A stretch of 64,000 nt of DNA, taken from contig NZ_OX443569.1 of the NCBI RefSeq assembly GCF_947539375.1, positions 682,001 through 746,000 of the forward strand. Reading direction: 5' to 3'. The notes beneath the pieces were generated by a model. It saw only the letters and a list, made by a program, of their open reading frames with translations. It was not told where the DNA came from and made no database searches. Origin of the DNA: Lactobacillus isalae. GTDB lineage: Bacteria > Bacillota > Bacilli > Lactobacillales > Lactobacillaceae. The position numbers and the translations under genes were made by a program. Positions within the stretch are counted from its first letter, which is position 1, and each line of letters opens with the position of its first letter. This document shows positions 47,127-55,488 of this stretch, piece after piece.

Positions 47127-47363
47127 TTACAACATCTTATGCTTCTTCATTCTCTCTTCAAAAATACCATTTACTAGGTTTGTCATTTGTTGCTTTTCTT
47201 CTTCGGTTGGTTCAACATCTTTTTCAAAAGCACTATATAAATCAGAATGTTCTCTAGCAATTAATTTACAAGTCCCCTCAGTGGCATGTTTACGAAAAAT
47301 AGCTGGTATTTTCTTTAAATATTCTGGCTTAACTAAGGCAATAATCTTTTCGTTTGCTGTCAT
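47127..47363 (-). CDS. Small soluble protein, unknown
   Basis: 78 aa from the ATG with AAGGAAG about 10 bases upstream; the frame opens eight codons earlier. Charged, helical, no membrane segment. Sequence includes IIALVKPEYLKKIPAIFRKH and EEERM-like C-terminal helix. Not recognised. A kept ribosome site and terminator suggest a real gene. Confidence 0.6.
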   Translation of the reverse strand: MTANEKIIALVKPEYLKKIPAIFRKHATEGTCKLIAREHSDLYSAFEKDVEPTEEEKQQMTNLVNGIFEERMKKHKML

Positions 47364-47420
47364 TTTTATATACTTCCTTTCTTTCAATTAGTGATATTTT
47401 AACGACAAATCGTTTAATTT

Positions 47421-47531
47421 TCAAAAATAACTACAAAAATAGACCCCACGAAATCCATTTCCAAGGTCTTTATCTTCCTTAGTCCAATCAAAGTGATCAG
47501 CTAAACTACAGCCATCCGTTTCACAAACCAT
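47421..47531 (-). pseudogene. Short open stretch, unrecognised
   Basis: A 36-codon frame (starts MVCETDGCSL, ends RGVYFCSYF) follows the ROK remnant on the same strand. Composition is protein-like but no ribosome site or family is seen. Could be a tail of another broken gene. Confidence 0.25.
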
Positions 47532-47569
47532 GCTACTGTCTTTTCCAATCAAGTCAATAGTAGAAAATT

Positions 47570-47773
47570 TTAGGCCTTATTAATTCCTTGAACTACTAAT
47601 TTGTTCTCACTACTTCCTCCTATAGCTACTTTTCTAATATCAACCACGCTTTGAATATTTAAAATTAAAATAACAATTTTTAAACAATATTCTTTAAATA
47701 TCTTGCTTGCTACGGGATCTTGATTTTCAATTAATTTAAAAGCATGGTAACCATCGTTTTTCTCCTCTTTCAA
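47570..47773 (-). pseudogene. ROK-family sugar kinase/regulator, C-terminal remnant
   Basis: 67 codons. EYCLKIVILILNIQSVVDIRKVAIGGS matches the C-terminal YC..LA..I.NL...D...I.IGGG pattern of ROK proteins. ATPase motifs and the zinc-binding region are missing, and the gene is cut on both sides. Confidence 0.65.
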
Positions 47774-47792
47774 GTACTGAAGATAAAGGTAG

Positions 47793-48062
47793 CTAATAGT
47801 CCAATTTAATGAAATTGCTAATTATTTAAATATTAGCCTTCCATATTTACAGCATCGTTTTAAAAAAGAAACCGGCCAATCACTTATTCAATTTATTAAT
47901 CAACAAAAAATAGCCCATGCAAAACATGAGCTATTATTTACCAATAAATCTATTAATGAAATTGCACAAAACCTAGGTTGTAGCAATCAAAGTAGTTTTT
48001 CTAGTCTTTTCAAAAAAATAGAAAAGATCTCTCCGATGCAATATAGAAAGCAGTATAAATGA
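47793..48062 (+). pseudogene. AraC-family regulator, DNA-binding domain remnant
   Basis: 90 codons after a TAG at 47790 cover the two HTH motifs of an AraC domain: EIANYLNISLPYLQHRFKK and INEIAQNLGCSNQSSFSSLF, then the usual SPMQYRKQ ending. The effector half is absent and no start codon or ribosome site is present. Confidence 0.85.
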
Positions 48063-48069
48063 AAGTAAA

Positions 48070-48783
48070 CTAATTATTATCATTAGAACCAAAAATATCT
48101 AAGAATTGCAGGAATAAGTTAACAAAATCCAAATATAATTGAAGTGCTCCTAAGACTGCTAGACCGTTTGTTGAAATTTCTCCGCCAAATTGCAAGTAAA
48201 TATTCTTCATTCTTTGTGCATCCCAAGCAGTTAAAATAGTAAAAATAATAACTGCAATAAATGAGAAAATATAATCAATTGCCGGATTTTTCAAAAAGAA
48301 ATTAATTAGCATCGCTACTATTAGCCCAATTAGTGCTGCTGACGCATAGGATCCAATTCTACTTAAGTTTCGCTTTGTCACTGTTCCTAAAATAGCCATC
48401 ACAATAAATACGGTAGCTGAAGCTACAAAGGCTGAAGCAATATCTTCACCAGTATAAGCTCCCGCAATGAAGGCGAAAGTTACTCCATAGATAATTGCCG
48501 TCAGCATTAGTAAAACAAAACTCATCCCTGGACTTCTAGTAGCATTGAAATTAATAATTAAAGTCAATGCTATTGGTAAAAGTAGTAAAAACCACATTGC
48601 CCAAGGATGACGATTCATTAAATTAAGCATCTGTCTAGCAAAAACAGTCATTGTTAGGTACGAACTTAAAGCAGAGATTAAAACTGCTAAAGCCATTAAA
48701 CCGTAGAGTTTGCTTAAAAATGTATTTAGTCCGGATTCATCGACTAAGTGCCGACGTTCTGGTTCTTGATCAAAGTTATACAT
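48070..48783 (-). CDS. Bax inhibitor-1 family membrane protein
   Basis: 237 aa from the ATG preceded by GGGAGG; the frame is open nine codons further. Seven membrane segments, with the conserved C-terminal WDAQRMKNIY and ALQLYLDFVNLFLQFL of the BI-1/YbhL/YetJ family. YetJ is a pH-sensitive calcium leak channel; that role is inferred here. Confidence 0.9.
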   Translation of the reverse strand: MYNFDQEPERRHLVDESGLNTFLSKLYGLMALAVLISALSSYLTMTVFARQMLNLMNRHPWAMWFLLLLPIALTLIINFNATRSPGMSFVLLMLTAIIYGVTFAFIAGAYTGEDIASAFVASATVFIVMAILGTVTKRNLSRIGSYASAALIGLIVAMLINFFLKNPAIDYIFSFIAVIIFTILTAWDAQRMKNIYLQFGGEISTNGLAVLGALQLYLDFVNLFLQFLDIFGSNDNN

Positions 48784-48871
48784 AATAGTCCTCCCATCTT
48801 TTCTCTTCATCCTTAATGTAGCACTTGAGAAGAGTAAAGAAAAAAGAAAGGTATTAGTAAAAAATTGTAAT

Positions 48872-48906
48872 AAAAAGACTGGGCAGTCTCTTACTACTCA
48901 GTCTCA
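48872..48906 (-). terminator. Terminator of the amidohydrolase gene
   Basis: An 11-bp imperfect stem AGACTGGGCAG/CTACTCAGTCT with T run on the - strand. Confidence 0.65.
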
Positions 48907-48921
48907 AATAACCATAAAAAA

Positions 48922-49827
48922 CTATTTAATCATATGCTGATAATTCGTTTCAAAAATCTTTTTATCATATAAGTCTGAAATATCAAGATTTTCAATTGCA
49001 TCAGTGACTATCTTATCAGCACCTGCTGGCATAACTGCAAATGGTGCATCAGTTCCAAACAAAACATGATTAATGCCAAAATAATCAAGTGCTAATTGTA
49101 AAGCAGGAGTATTACCTAAGATAGCTGTATCTACATAGAAATTCTTAAACATTTCTGCATGCTCTTGATCTAAAATGTGTTCAATTCTACCACTAAAGTA
49201 AGGAACCATTGCACCAGCATGGTGAACCAGAATTTTTAAGTTGGGTACTTTCTTAAAGATATCACTCTGAACTAGTTGCAACATAACTTGCGATAATTCA
49301 TATTCCCAAGAAAATACTAAATTATTGTCAGGCTTTCGCTTATCAAATACTGGATGTAACCACAATGGAAGATTTAATTCAGCTGCTTTTACTAAAATAG
49401 GCTCAAATTCAGGATCAGCAATGCTTTTACCCAAATGTCTGGTAAAAATTTGGGCACCAACTAAATATGGATTCTCTTTAATAGCGTCTAAAATCTTAAG
49501 CGAAGCAGGAATATTGTTCATTGCTAACATCCCTACTCCAGCCTCAAATTTGTCTGGATAATTTGCTACAATACCAGCTAACTCTTGGTTAGCATTTACT
49601 GCAATTTCTTTAGCTCTTTCACCATTTACAAAATCTTCAGGATTAATATTTGCAAATGAAACAACTTGCTTAGTATTTTTATCTGGCCATTGCTCTAACC
49701 TTTCATCTAAACTAACCAAAGTTTCAATTTTGAAAAATGGATATTTTTGCTGAATAGTTGCATCAATATCAAGCATTGTTTGATAAAAATTTGGAGTTAG
49801 AATATGTGCAAATGCGTCAATTTTCAT
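48922..49827 (-). CDS. Amidohydrolase-family protein (ACMSD-like)
   Basis: 301 aa TIM-barrel like aminocarboxymuconate semialdehyde decarboxylase. LWLHPVFD near 174 and LFGTDAPF near 262 supply the later His and Asp metal ligands. The N-terminal HxH motif reads DAFAHI: the first His is Phe6, the second His8. Metal binding may thus differ from the usual decarboxylase or hydrolase. Substrate unknown. Single gene after rarA on the same strand. Confidence 0.8.
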   Translation of the reverse strand: MKIDAFAHILTPNFYQTMLDIDATIQQKYPFFKIETLVSLDERLEQWPDKNTKQVVSFANINPEDFVNGERAKEIAVNANQELAGIVANYPDKFEAGVGMLAMNNIPASLKILDAIKENPYLVGAQIFTRHLGKSIADPEFEPILVKAAELNLPLWLHPVFDKRKPDNNLVFSWEYELSQVMLQLVQSDIFKKVPNLKILVHHAGAMVPYFSGRIEHILDQEHAEMFKNFYVDTAILGNTPALQLALDYFGINHVLFGTDAPFAVMPAGADKIVTDAIENLDISDLYDKKIFETNYQHMIK

Positions 49828-49884
49828 AATTTTTGCCTTCTCTATAAAATAATTCTTTCAAATTCATTCTATAACATTGCAAGC

Positions 49885-51156
49885 TTATTTTTTATAATCT
49901 TGACCATAAATATACTTGTGTAACTTTAAGTACTGCTGCTCAAGCTTCTTTTCATTCAAATTGTCTTTGGCAAAATAATATCTTTTACCTTCAAATCCTT
50001 TTGGCATATAGTTCTGCTTAGCGATCTGGAATGGTTGCTCAAATGGATTTTCAATTAATCCTCCGCCGGTTATTTCTTCAGAATGCTTATAGTGCATATC
50101 CCGTAGTCCTCTAGGCATGGGATGCTGACTAGGATATTGAGTATCTTGATCTAATTGTTCCCATACCTGGTCAAAAGAACCAGACTTAGGTGATAAACAC
50201 ATAAGCATGGTAGCAAACATTAATGGATACTTAGCTTTTGGCATACCTATCTTTTCTGCTTGATTTGCGGCAACCACAATTTGCGTTACTTGTTCAGGGT
50301 TAGCTAAACCAATATAAGTATATGGAATCTCACGCAGACGCCTAACTACCGAAGGTAAGTCGCCATTTTTTAGTAAAATAGTTAAGTAATATAGTGCAGC
50401 GTCAGTATCTGAGCCTGCCATAGAATCTGAATATGCCGCTAAGTAGTCATAATGCTTAGTAGCTTTTTTATCATATGCAAAATGTTGGTCTTTTACAAAG
50501 TCTTTGACAGCGTCTATTGATAATTTATCTCCGTTAATTGCGTGAACAGTTTCTAAAATATTGAGAGCCACGCGTAGGTCACCATCAGCCGATGTAGCAA
50601 TCATTTTAAGTGCTCCCGAATCAATCTTGTCTTTTTCTATTTTTAAGACATCTGTCGTCGCCTTTTTTAAAACCGTTAAGATATTTTGATCGCTTAAAGC
50701 CTTAAATTCAAAAATCTGGCAACGTGACCTAACCGCAGGAACAATTGACATGATTGGATTTTCAGTGGTGGCTCCAATTAACATTACTTGTCCACTTTCA
50801 AGGTATGGTAAGAGATAATCTTGAATATTTTTTGTCATTCGATGAATCTCATCTATTAATAAGACAAAAGATTGATGAGGATAAGTATTAATGATTTGTG
50901 TTAATTTTAATTTATTATCAACTGATGCATTGAAATTTGCTAAAGGATAGTTATATTCTCGAGCAATGATATGGGCTAAACTAGTCTTTCCTGTTCCAGG
51001 AGGTCCCCATAGAAGGAGTGAAACTGGTACATGCTTGTGAATTATTTGATATAACGGTGCCCCTTCGTTAACTAGCCCTTCTTGACCTACCAGATCTTTC
51101 AATTGCTTTGGTCGCATTAAATCTGCTAATGGTTGTTTAATTGGCAATATTTTCAC
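49885..51156 (-). CDS. rarA: Replication-associated recombination protein RarA (MgsA)
   Basis: 423 aa AAA+ ATPase acting at stalled forks. Walker A GPPGTGKTS near 52, Walker B LLIDEIHR near 100, sensor GATTENP near 131, then the MgsA C-terminal domain (DMHYKHSEEITGG near 355). The first codons (MKILPIKQPLADLMRPK) are normal. A broken second copy lies 4.3 kb away in the same direction. Confidence 0.95.
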   Translation of the reverse strand: MKILPIKQPLADLMRPKQLKDLVGQEGLVNEGAPLYQIIHKHVPVSLLLWGPPGTGKTSLAHIIAREYNYPLANFNASVDNKLKLTQIINTYPHQSFVLLIDEIHRMTKNIQDYLLPYLESGQVMLIGATTENPIMSIVPAVRSRCQIFEFKALSDQNILTVLKKATTDVLKIEKDKIDSGALKMIATSADGDLRVALNILETVHAINGDKLSIDAVKDFVKDQHFAYDKKATKHYDYLAAYSDSMAGSDTDAALYYLTILLKNGDLPSVVRRLREIPYTYIGLANPEQVTQIVVAANQAEKIGMPKAKYPLMFATMLMCLSPKSGSFDQVWEQLDQDTQYPSQHPMPRGLRDMHYKHSEEITGGGLIENPFEQPFQIAKQNYMPKGFEGKRYYFAKDNLNEKKLEQQYLKLHKYIYGQDYKK

Positions 51157-51291
51157 CTTCTATTTTTATAAACGGTTTCTATATCTTCTATAATATAAGA
51201 AAAAATTTTTATGCTAAAGTAAAAATCCTCTTTAAGCACGAATACATGTTCGATATAATTTAAAAAGCAAATATTTTTTGAGGTAGAAATT
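51157..51291. promoter_or_regulatory. Divergent promoter region of rarA and the unknown large gene
   Basis: 135 bases containing TATAAT-like boxes in both directions (CTATAATATAAG near 51188-51199; GATATAATTTAA near 51252-51263). GAGGTAG lies six bases before an ATG at 51292. Confidence 0.5.
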
Positions 51292-53079
51292 ATGCTTAAT
51301 TTTTAAAAAAATTTCTTTTTAAATCTAAAACAAAAACAAAATCAGGATAGTTTAGCTTTTCCAAGTGATAACTTACCGCTGTTCCCATATGTTGATGAAA
51401 ATACTTTAGCTGAGCATCCTCTGATCGATGAATATAACTTAGCAAGAGTTTATAGTCTCAACAACTATTTGAATCACAAAATATATCATTCAAACAGGCA
51501 TAAGTCTTTAGAAAAATATTATCAAAATATGGAGTCTTTGCACTGGATAGCTTTAGTTTCTGATATAGGTTGGCCTTTTGGAAATAAAAATAAACCAGCA
51601 TTGCTGTTAGATAAAGTGTTTGCAGTTGATAGTGATAATAATTGTAAACTATTAGAGCGTCACGTTTGGCTTAATACCAAGTATATCAAGCATACTATTA
51701 CTGATCCCCAGTCGATTGCCGTTGGTGATGCGATTAAAGGCGTTAGCAATATTGGAATCTATTTTGGACCTAAAAAAGAGGTCAAATATGAATTAAGAGA
51801 AACTGTAATTCTAGGTGCAGGCATTTTTGTCGGACCAGATGAAAGAAATGATCAAAAAACTGATATATCACACAAATTTATAACTGATTATGATAGACAT
51901 AATGATTGGATTTTAAAAATCAATAATAAGAAAAATGATACCTTTGTTTCTAAAAGCCCTACCACACATGAACTTGCTACTCTTTTAGCCTTGTCTGGTA
52001 CTGCATTTACTAATTATCAACGTTCAAAACATCAATCTTATATCGAAAGAAGCTTAGCTCATAAAGCTATCAAAAAAAGAAAGCAAAAGGCGGAAGCTCC
52101 TAATTTTACTAGAGAAGTAAAAAACATCAAGGAATCTGTCCATCAGACTATTAATCATACACATTTACCTCAGCGATATCATGCGCAATTTAGTCGCTAT
52201 TTTTACTATAATGATCAAAATGGAAATTTTGTTCCGTGTGCTAAATTTATTGATGTATTTAATGAACTAAATGAGAGTGTCTCACAAAATGCTTTTTTTA
52301 AGATTAATCCACCTTTAATTAAACTCGGTCGCCTAAAGCCTGGGATGAAAATTAGTTTTTCGACCAAAGCTAAACTACCAAACCAAAGTGAAGATAAAGA
52401 TCAAATTATTGAAATTTCTACAAGCTCTACAGCAACGCTTTCTCCAATACCTGATACAAATGATGCGCTAGTTGGGATGATTATGAGAGATAGAAATGAT
52501 CAAACTCCAGATCACTTAATCTTTTTAGAAAAATACAAAGAATGGTGTCAAACTAACAATCAGCCTTTAACACAAAATAAATCTATTAATCCTGCAAAAG
52601 TAAAATCTTTTAGCAAAGAAGAAATTTCTCAACAATTAAATCTTACCGGATTGCAATTAGATAAGATAATTCAAAAATTGCAGATTAAGCCAGTTCATAC
52701 AAATGCAAATGAAGAATACTTTAATGAAAGTAGTATAAAACAAATCGAAAAAGAACTTCATCTACGTCAAATGCTTCGTAACATTCGTCGTAATAAAGTC
52801 ATGACAAAAGAATCTTTCGTTGATAAAAGTCAGATAACTAAAGCAAGCAAAATTAATCACACTATTCTAATGACTTCTTATGGCCAGTATTATACCGAAG
52901 AACTAGATATTTATACCGCTCGAGATATTAAAAATATGATCAAAGAGGCTAAAATTATCCCACTAAATTTCTATTTAAAAGTTCGGGATGGTGATAATAA
53001 TAGGCTAAATTATATAAAAGCTAAAAATATTAAAGAATTCCGTCTGTTTAATTCATCCGAAACCTATCATATAAAATAA
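51292..53079 (+). pseudogene. Large unknown protein with a stop at codon 5
   Basis: ATG 51292 has a good ribosome site (GAGGTAG) but codon 5 is TAA (51304-51306). The same frame then runs open to 53079, about 590 codons. Product translated from the first possible restart (TTG 51469) is 536 aa, without a ribosome site. No family is recognised. Visible parts are SDIGWPFGNKNKPALLLDK, a stretch VILGAGIFVGPDE, and a MerR-like HTH candidate near residues 382-435 of the short form (FSKEEISQQLNL). Basic C-terminal half. Either a recent knock-out, translation by reinitiation, or a sequence error. Confidence 0.6.
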
Positions 53080-53083
53080 AATA

Positions 53084-53575
53084 CTAAATATCTTTCACCA
53101 TGTTATAGCTACTAATTCCATCAGGATCAGGGATATCATCAGAGGTTTTGCCTTCATTCTTAAATCCTCTCTTCTCATAGAAAGAAAATAACTTAGGTAG
53201 ACAGGTTAATGTAATAGCCTTTCTTCCCTGCCCTTTTGCAACAGAACTAAGTTGTTCAAGTAAGGCGGTAGCAATCCCATGTTTACGATATTCTGGAGAA
53301 ACTGCCAAACTTAAAATTGTTTGATACTGATCTTTTGCCTGATTAGGATGATTTTTAAAATATAATTCGTCAGTAATATATCTCTGGTTAAAACTTGGAC
53401 CTAAAACATGCCCAATAACTTTTCCATCTTCTTCAGCTACCAAGAAAGTATCTGGATAATTTTTAATTCTTCCAATCATATCTTTTTTAGTTTGCTCTTT
53501 AGTCATTTGAAAGGCTACTGATTCTAAGTTTACTATCGCTTCTAAATCATTCATTGTCACAGTGCGAATAATCAA
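53084..53575 (-). CDS. GNAT-family N-acetyltransferase
   Basis: 163 aa. Acetyl-CoA motif SPEYRKHGIATALLEQL near 92-108, and the C-terminal FYEKRGFKNEG typical of GNAT. Substrate unknown. Convergent with the unknown large gene (4-base gap). Confidence 0.9.
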   Translation of the reverse strand: MIIRTVTMNDLEAIVNLESVAFQMTKEQTKKDMIGRIKNYPDTFLVAEEDGKVIGHVLGPSFNQRYITDELYFKNHPNQAKDQYQTILSLAVSPEYRKHGIATALLEQLSSVAKGQGRKAITLTCLPKLFSFYEKRGFKNEGKTSDDIPDPDGISSYNMVKDI

Positions 53576-53689
53576 AGTAATTCACTCCTTCTTATTTTTA
53601 TTAAAAGTACCACTTTAAAGTTTAATGTTCAATAATAAAAATTTTAATAAGTAGCAGTGTTTAGCTTTTCTCAAAAACATATTTTAAAA

Positions 53690-53718
53690 TTGATTAACGT
53701 TATAGTGTACAGTATAAT
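53690..53718 (+). promoter_or_regulatory. Promoter of the toxin-antitoxin pair
   Basis: TTGATT and TATAAT with a 17-base spacer, the best consensus promoter in the window. The spacer end holds TGTACA with partly symmetric flanks (ATAG, GTAT), a possible antitoxin operator. Confidence 0.75.
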
Positions 53719-53758
53719 GTAGCATATAATAACTACTTAGCGTAGGAGGCGGTCATTT

Positions 53759-54049
53759 ATGTCATTAGCAGCAACACAAACTGATTTTAGACAAAACTTC
53801 AAGGCTTATATGGATAAAGTTACTGAAGATCAAGAAACAATTTATATTCCTCGTCCAAAACAAAAGGGAGTAGCATTAATCTCACAAGATCGACTTGATT
53901 GGTTAGAAAAATATGCTAAAACTGAGCCCGGTACTCTTAAGCATTCTATAGCAGCCGAACATTTAATGGAATTGGGAATTATTCCAGAACAAGGTGAAAG
54001 AATCTCTACTGATAAAGAATATGAGAAATTTTGGGAACAGTTCAAATAA
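53759..54049 (+). CDS. Phd/YefM-type antitoxin
   Basis: 96 aa. It begins AATQTDFRQNFKAYMDKVTEDQ and carries ALISQDRLDWLEK, the Phd/YefM fold that binds DNA and neutralises a RelE/YafQ-type toxin through its C-terminal tail (residues 60-96). AGGAGG nine bases upstream. The toxin begins 4 bases after its stop, the usual antitoxin-first order. Confidence 0.9.
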   Translation: MSLAATQTDFRQNFKAYMDKVTEDQETIYIPRPKQKGVALISQDRLDWLEKYAKTEPGTLKHSIAAEHLMELGIIPEQGERISTDKEYEKFWEQFK

Positions 54050-54052
54050 GCT

Positions 54053-54412
54053 ATGAAACGTAAGAAAAAATTAGATTTTGTCCCTCGACCTGAATTTGTA
54101 CATGATCTAAACTACTTGAGTAAATTAGATCCTACAATAGTATCTGAAGTTAAAGAAGCTATTTCAATTTTAAGAGATAATTTAGAGTTACCATCAGAAT
54201 TTAATGATCATGATTTACATGGATACTATGAAGGAACTTCCGAATTTCACCTAAGAGATACACCCAAAGGATTCAAACCATCGGATAAAAATGATGTAGT
54301 AGTTATTTATAAGAAAAGAACTAAATCATTAGTTGTTATTGGTATTAGGATCGGTTCACACGACCATCTTTTTCATGATGAATACAAATTACATCATCGA
54401 AAGCCTAAATAA
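54053..54412 (+). CDS. YafQ/RelE-like mRNA-interferase toxin
   Basis: 119 aa. The C-terminal half matches YafQ: HDLHGYYEGTSEFHL, VVVIYKKR and IGIRIGSHDHLF, including the His and Asp residues expected near the end. It has a basic N-terminus. Such toxins cut mRNA on the ribosome. Same operon as the antitoxin. Confidence 0.85.
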   Translation: MKRKKKLDFVPRPEFVHDLNYLSKLDPTIVSEVKEAISILRDNLELPSEFNDHDLHGYYEGTSEFHLRDTPKGFKPSDKNDVVVIYKKRTKSLVVIGIRIGSHDHLFHDEYKLHHRKPK

Positions 54413-54419
54413 TTTTAAT

Positions 54420-54461
54420 AAAAATGGAGTTTCACAACATAAAAGTGAAACTCCATTTTTT
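54420..54461 (+). terminator. Terminator of the toxin-antitoxin operon
   Basis: A perfect 15-bp stem AAAATGGAGTTTCAC/GTGAAACTCCATTTT with a 9-base loop and T run. Confidence 0.95.
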
Positions 54462-54490
54462 AATATTTAATAGAAATATATCCTGGATTG

Positions 54491-54982
54491 CTACTTTCCA
54501 ATATCGATCATAATCATATCATGATTTTTATAGTTCTCGTTAAAACCAACTTCCCATGAATCATATTTCACTAATTTTGTCTTTTGTAGCTTATTGTCTT
54601 CATCTAACTCATTTAATTTCACTTCGTCAAAGAGAACGTAAATATTCGTAGAAGTTCCATTTTGATAATGTAAGTTAATAGAAGTTATGTCATTCCAACG
54701 TAATAAACGCTTAGCAAAATTATTTTCTTTAATATCTTCATCAAACAATTCCATGACGTTAGTTTTAACTTTTTTCGCTAATTCATAATCAATTTGAAAG
54801 TGTGCATGCTGGCAACTAATTGTTGTTTCAATTTCATCAACTGGCTCATTTTTAAAGAGCCAGCGATGTGAGATACTTTTAGTTAAATCATCAAAATAAA
54901 ATGATGGAACTGCATTGATAGGTAATGTCCCTACTTCACAATTTTCAAAAATAAAATCAATACTTATTACTTTCTTAGACAT
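54491..54982 (-). CDS. Unknown acidic cytoplasmic protein
   Basis: 163 aa from the ATG with GGAG upstream (the frame opens ten codons earlier). No membrane segment. Alternating beta-type pattern with WRWLFKNEP-like and LLRWNDITSINLHY stretches. Not recognised. It lies between the toxin-antitoxin operon and the rarA pseudogene, in an accessory setting. Confidence 0.65.
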   Translation of the reverse strand: MSKKVISIDFIFENCEVGTLPINAVPSFYFDDLTKSISHRWLFKNEPVDEIETTISCQHAHFQIDYELAKKVKTNVMELFDEDIKENNFAKRLLRWNDITSINLHYQNGTSTNIYVLFDEVKLNELDEDNKLQKTKLVKYDSWEVGFNENYKNHDMIMIDIGK

Positions 54983-55012
54983 GGTTATCTCCATTTCTAC
55001 TAAGATCGTCAC

Positions 55013-55200
55013 ATTGATTTAAGACACGTAACCTAAGTATACTACAACCTAAGATCATCAGTCTTCAATTCAAAATCAAAAATGTAAATGTTTGATTTAC
55101 ATTGCTTATTAATTCTAAATTCTTAACTTGATCAGGATAAAAGTTTGACACTCTGATTGATTATATTTACTAATTGATTAAACCTATTTAAAAAAGTAAT
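55013..55200. other. Intergenic with a short aldo/keto reductase scrap
   Basis: At 55111-55149 the - strand reads SNFYPDQVKNLEL, and TGATCAGGATAAAAGTTTGA is identical to part of the intact aldo/keto reductase near 46000. It is a scrap of a related gene. Nothing else recognised. Confidence 0.6.
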
Positions 55201-55275
55201 CTACAGGAAATAAGAATTCTTATCTTTTCCAAAATACTTCTTTACGTCACCAACTGTTGAATTAAAATTTTTCAT
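55201..55275 (-). CDS. Possible small protein (24 aa)
   Basis: Reads MKNFNSTVGDVKKYFGKDKN and four more residues, with AGGATG seven bases before its ATG. It directly follows the 32-aa frame on the same strand. May be a real small protein or the start of a truncated gene. Confidence 0.3.
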   Translation of the reverse strand: MKNFNSTVGDVKKYFGKDKNSYFL

Positions 55276-55285
55276 TTAAATCATC

Positions 55286-55384
55286 CTATCTTCCACGCCG
55301 ATCAATTCTCTGAGGTTGAGTTCTTTGACTAGAGCTGACTGATAAAAATAATAAACCTAATAAAATTCCGATTATTTGTGACAT
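55286..55384 (-). CDS. Possible small membrane peptide (32 aa)
   Basis: Starts MSQIIGILLGLLFLSVSSSQ (a membrane segment) and ends with basic QRIDRRGR. AAGGAA lies nine bases upstream of the ATG. Hydrophobic-then-basic layout is found in type I toxins and small membrane regulators, but no family is recognised. Confidence 0.4.
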   Translation of the reverse strand: MSQIIGILLGLLFLSVSSSQRTQPQRIDRRGR

Positions 55385-55488
55385 AATTTTTATTTCCTTG
55401 CTATTTTATTTAACTTAACTTGATGTTTATTAGTAGTAGGAAGAAAAACGATTTAAAAAAATTACTATTTTTTATACTAGTATTCGAA

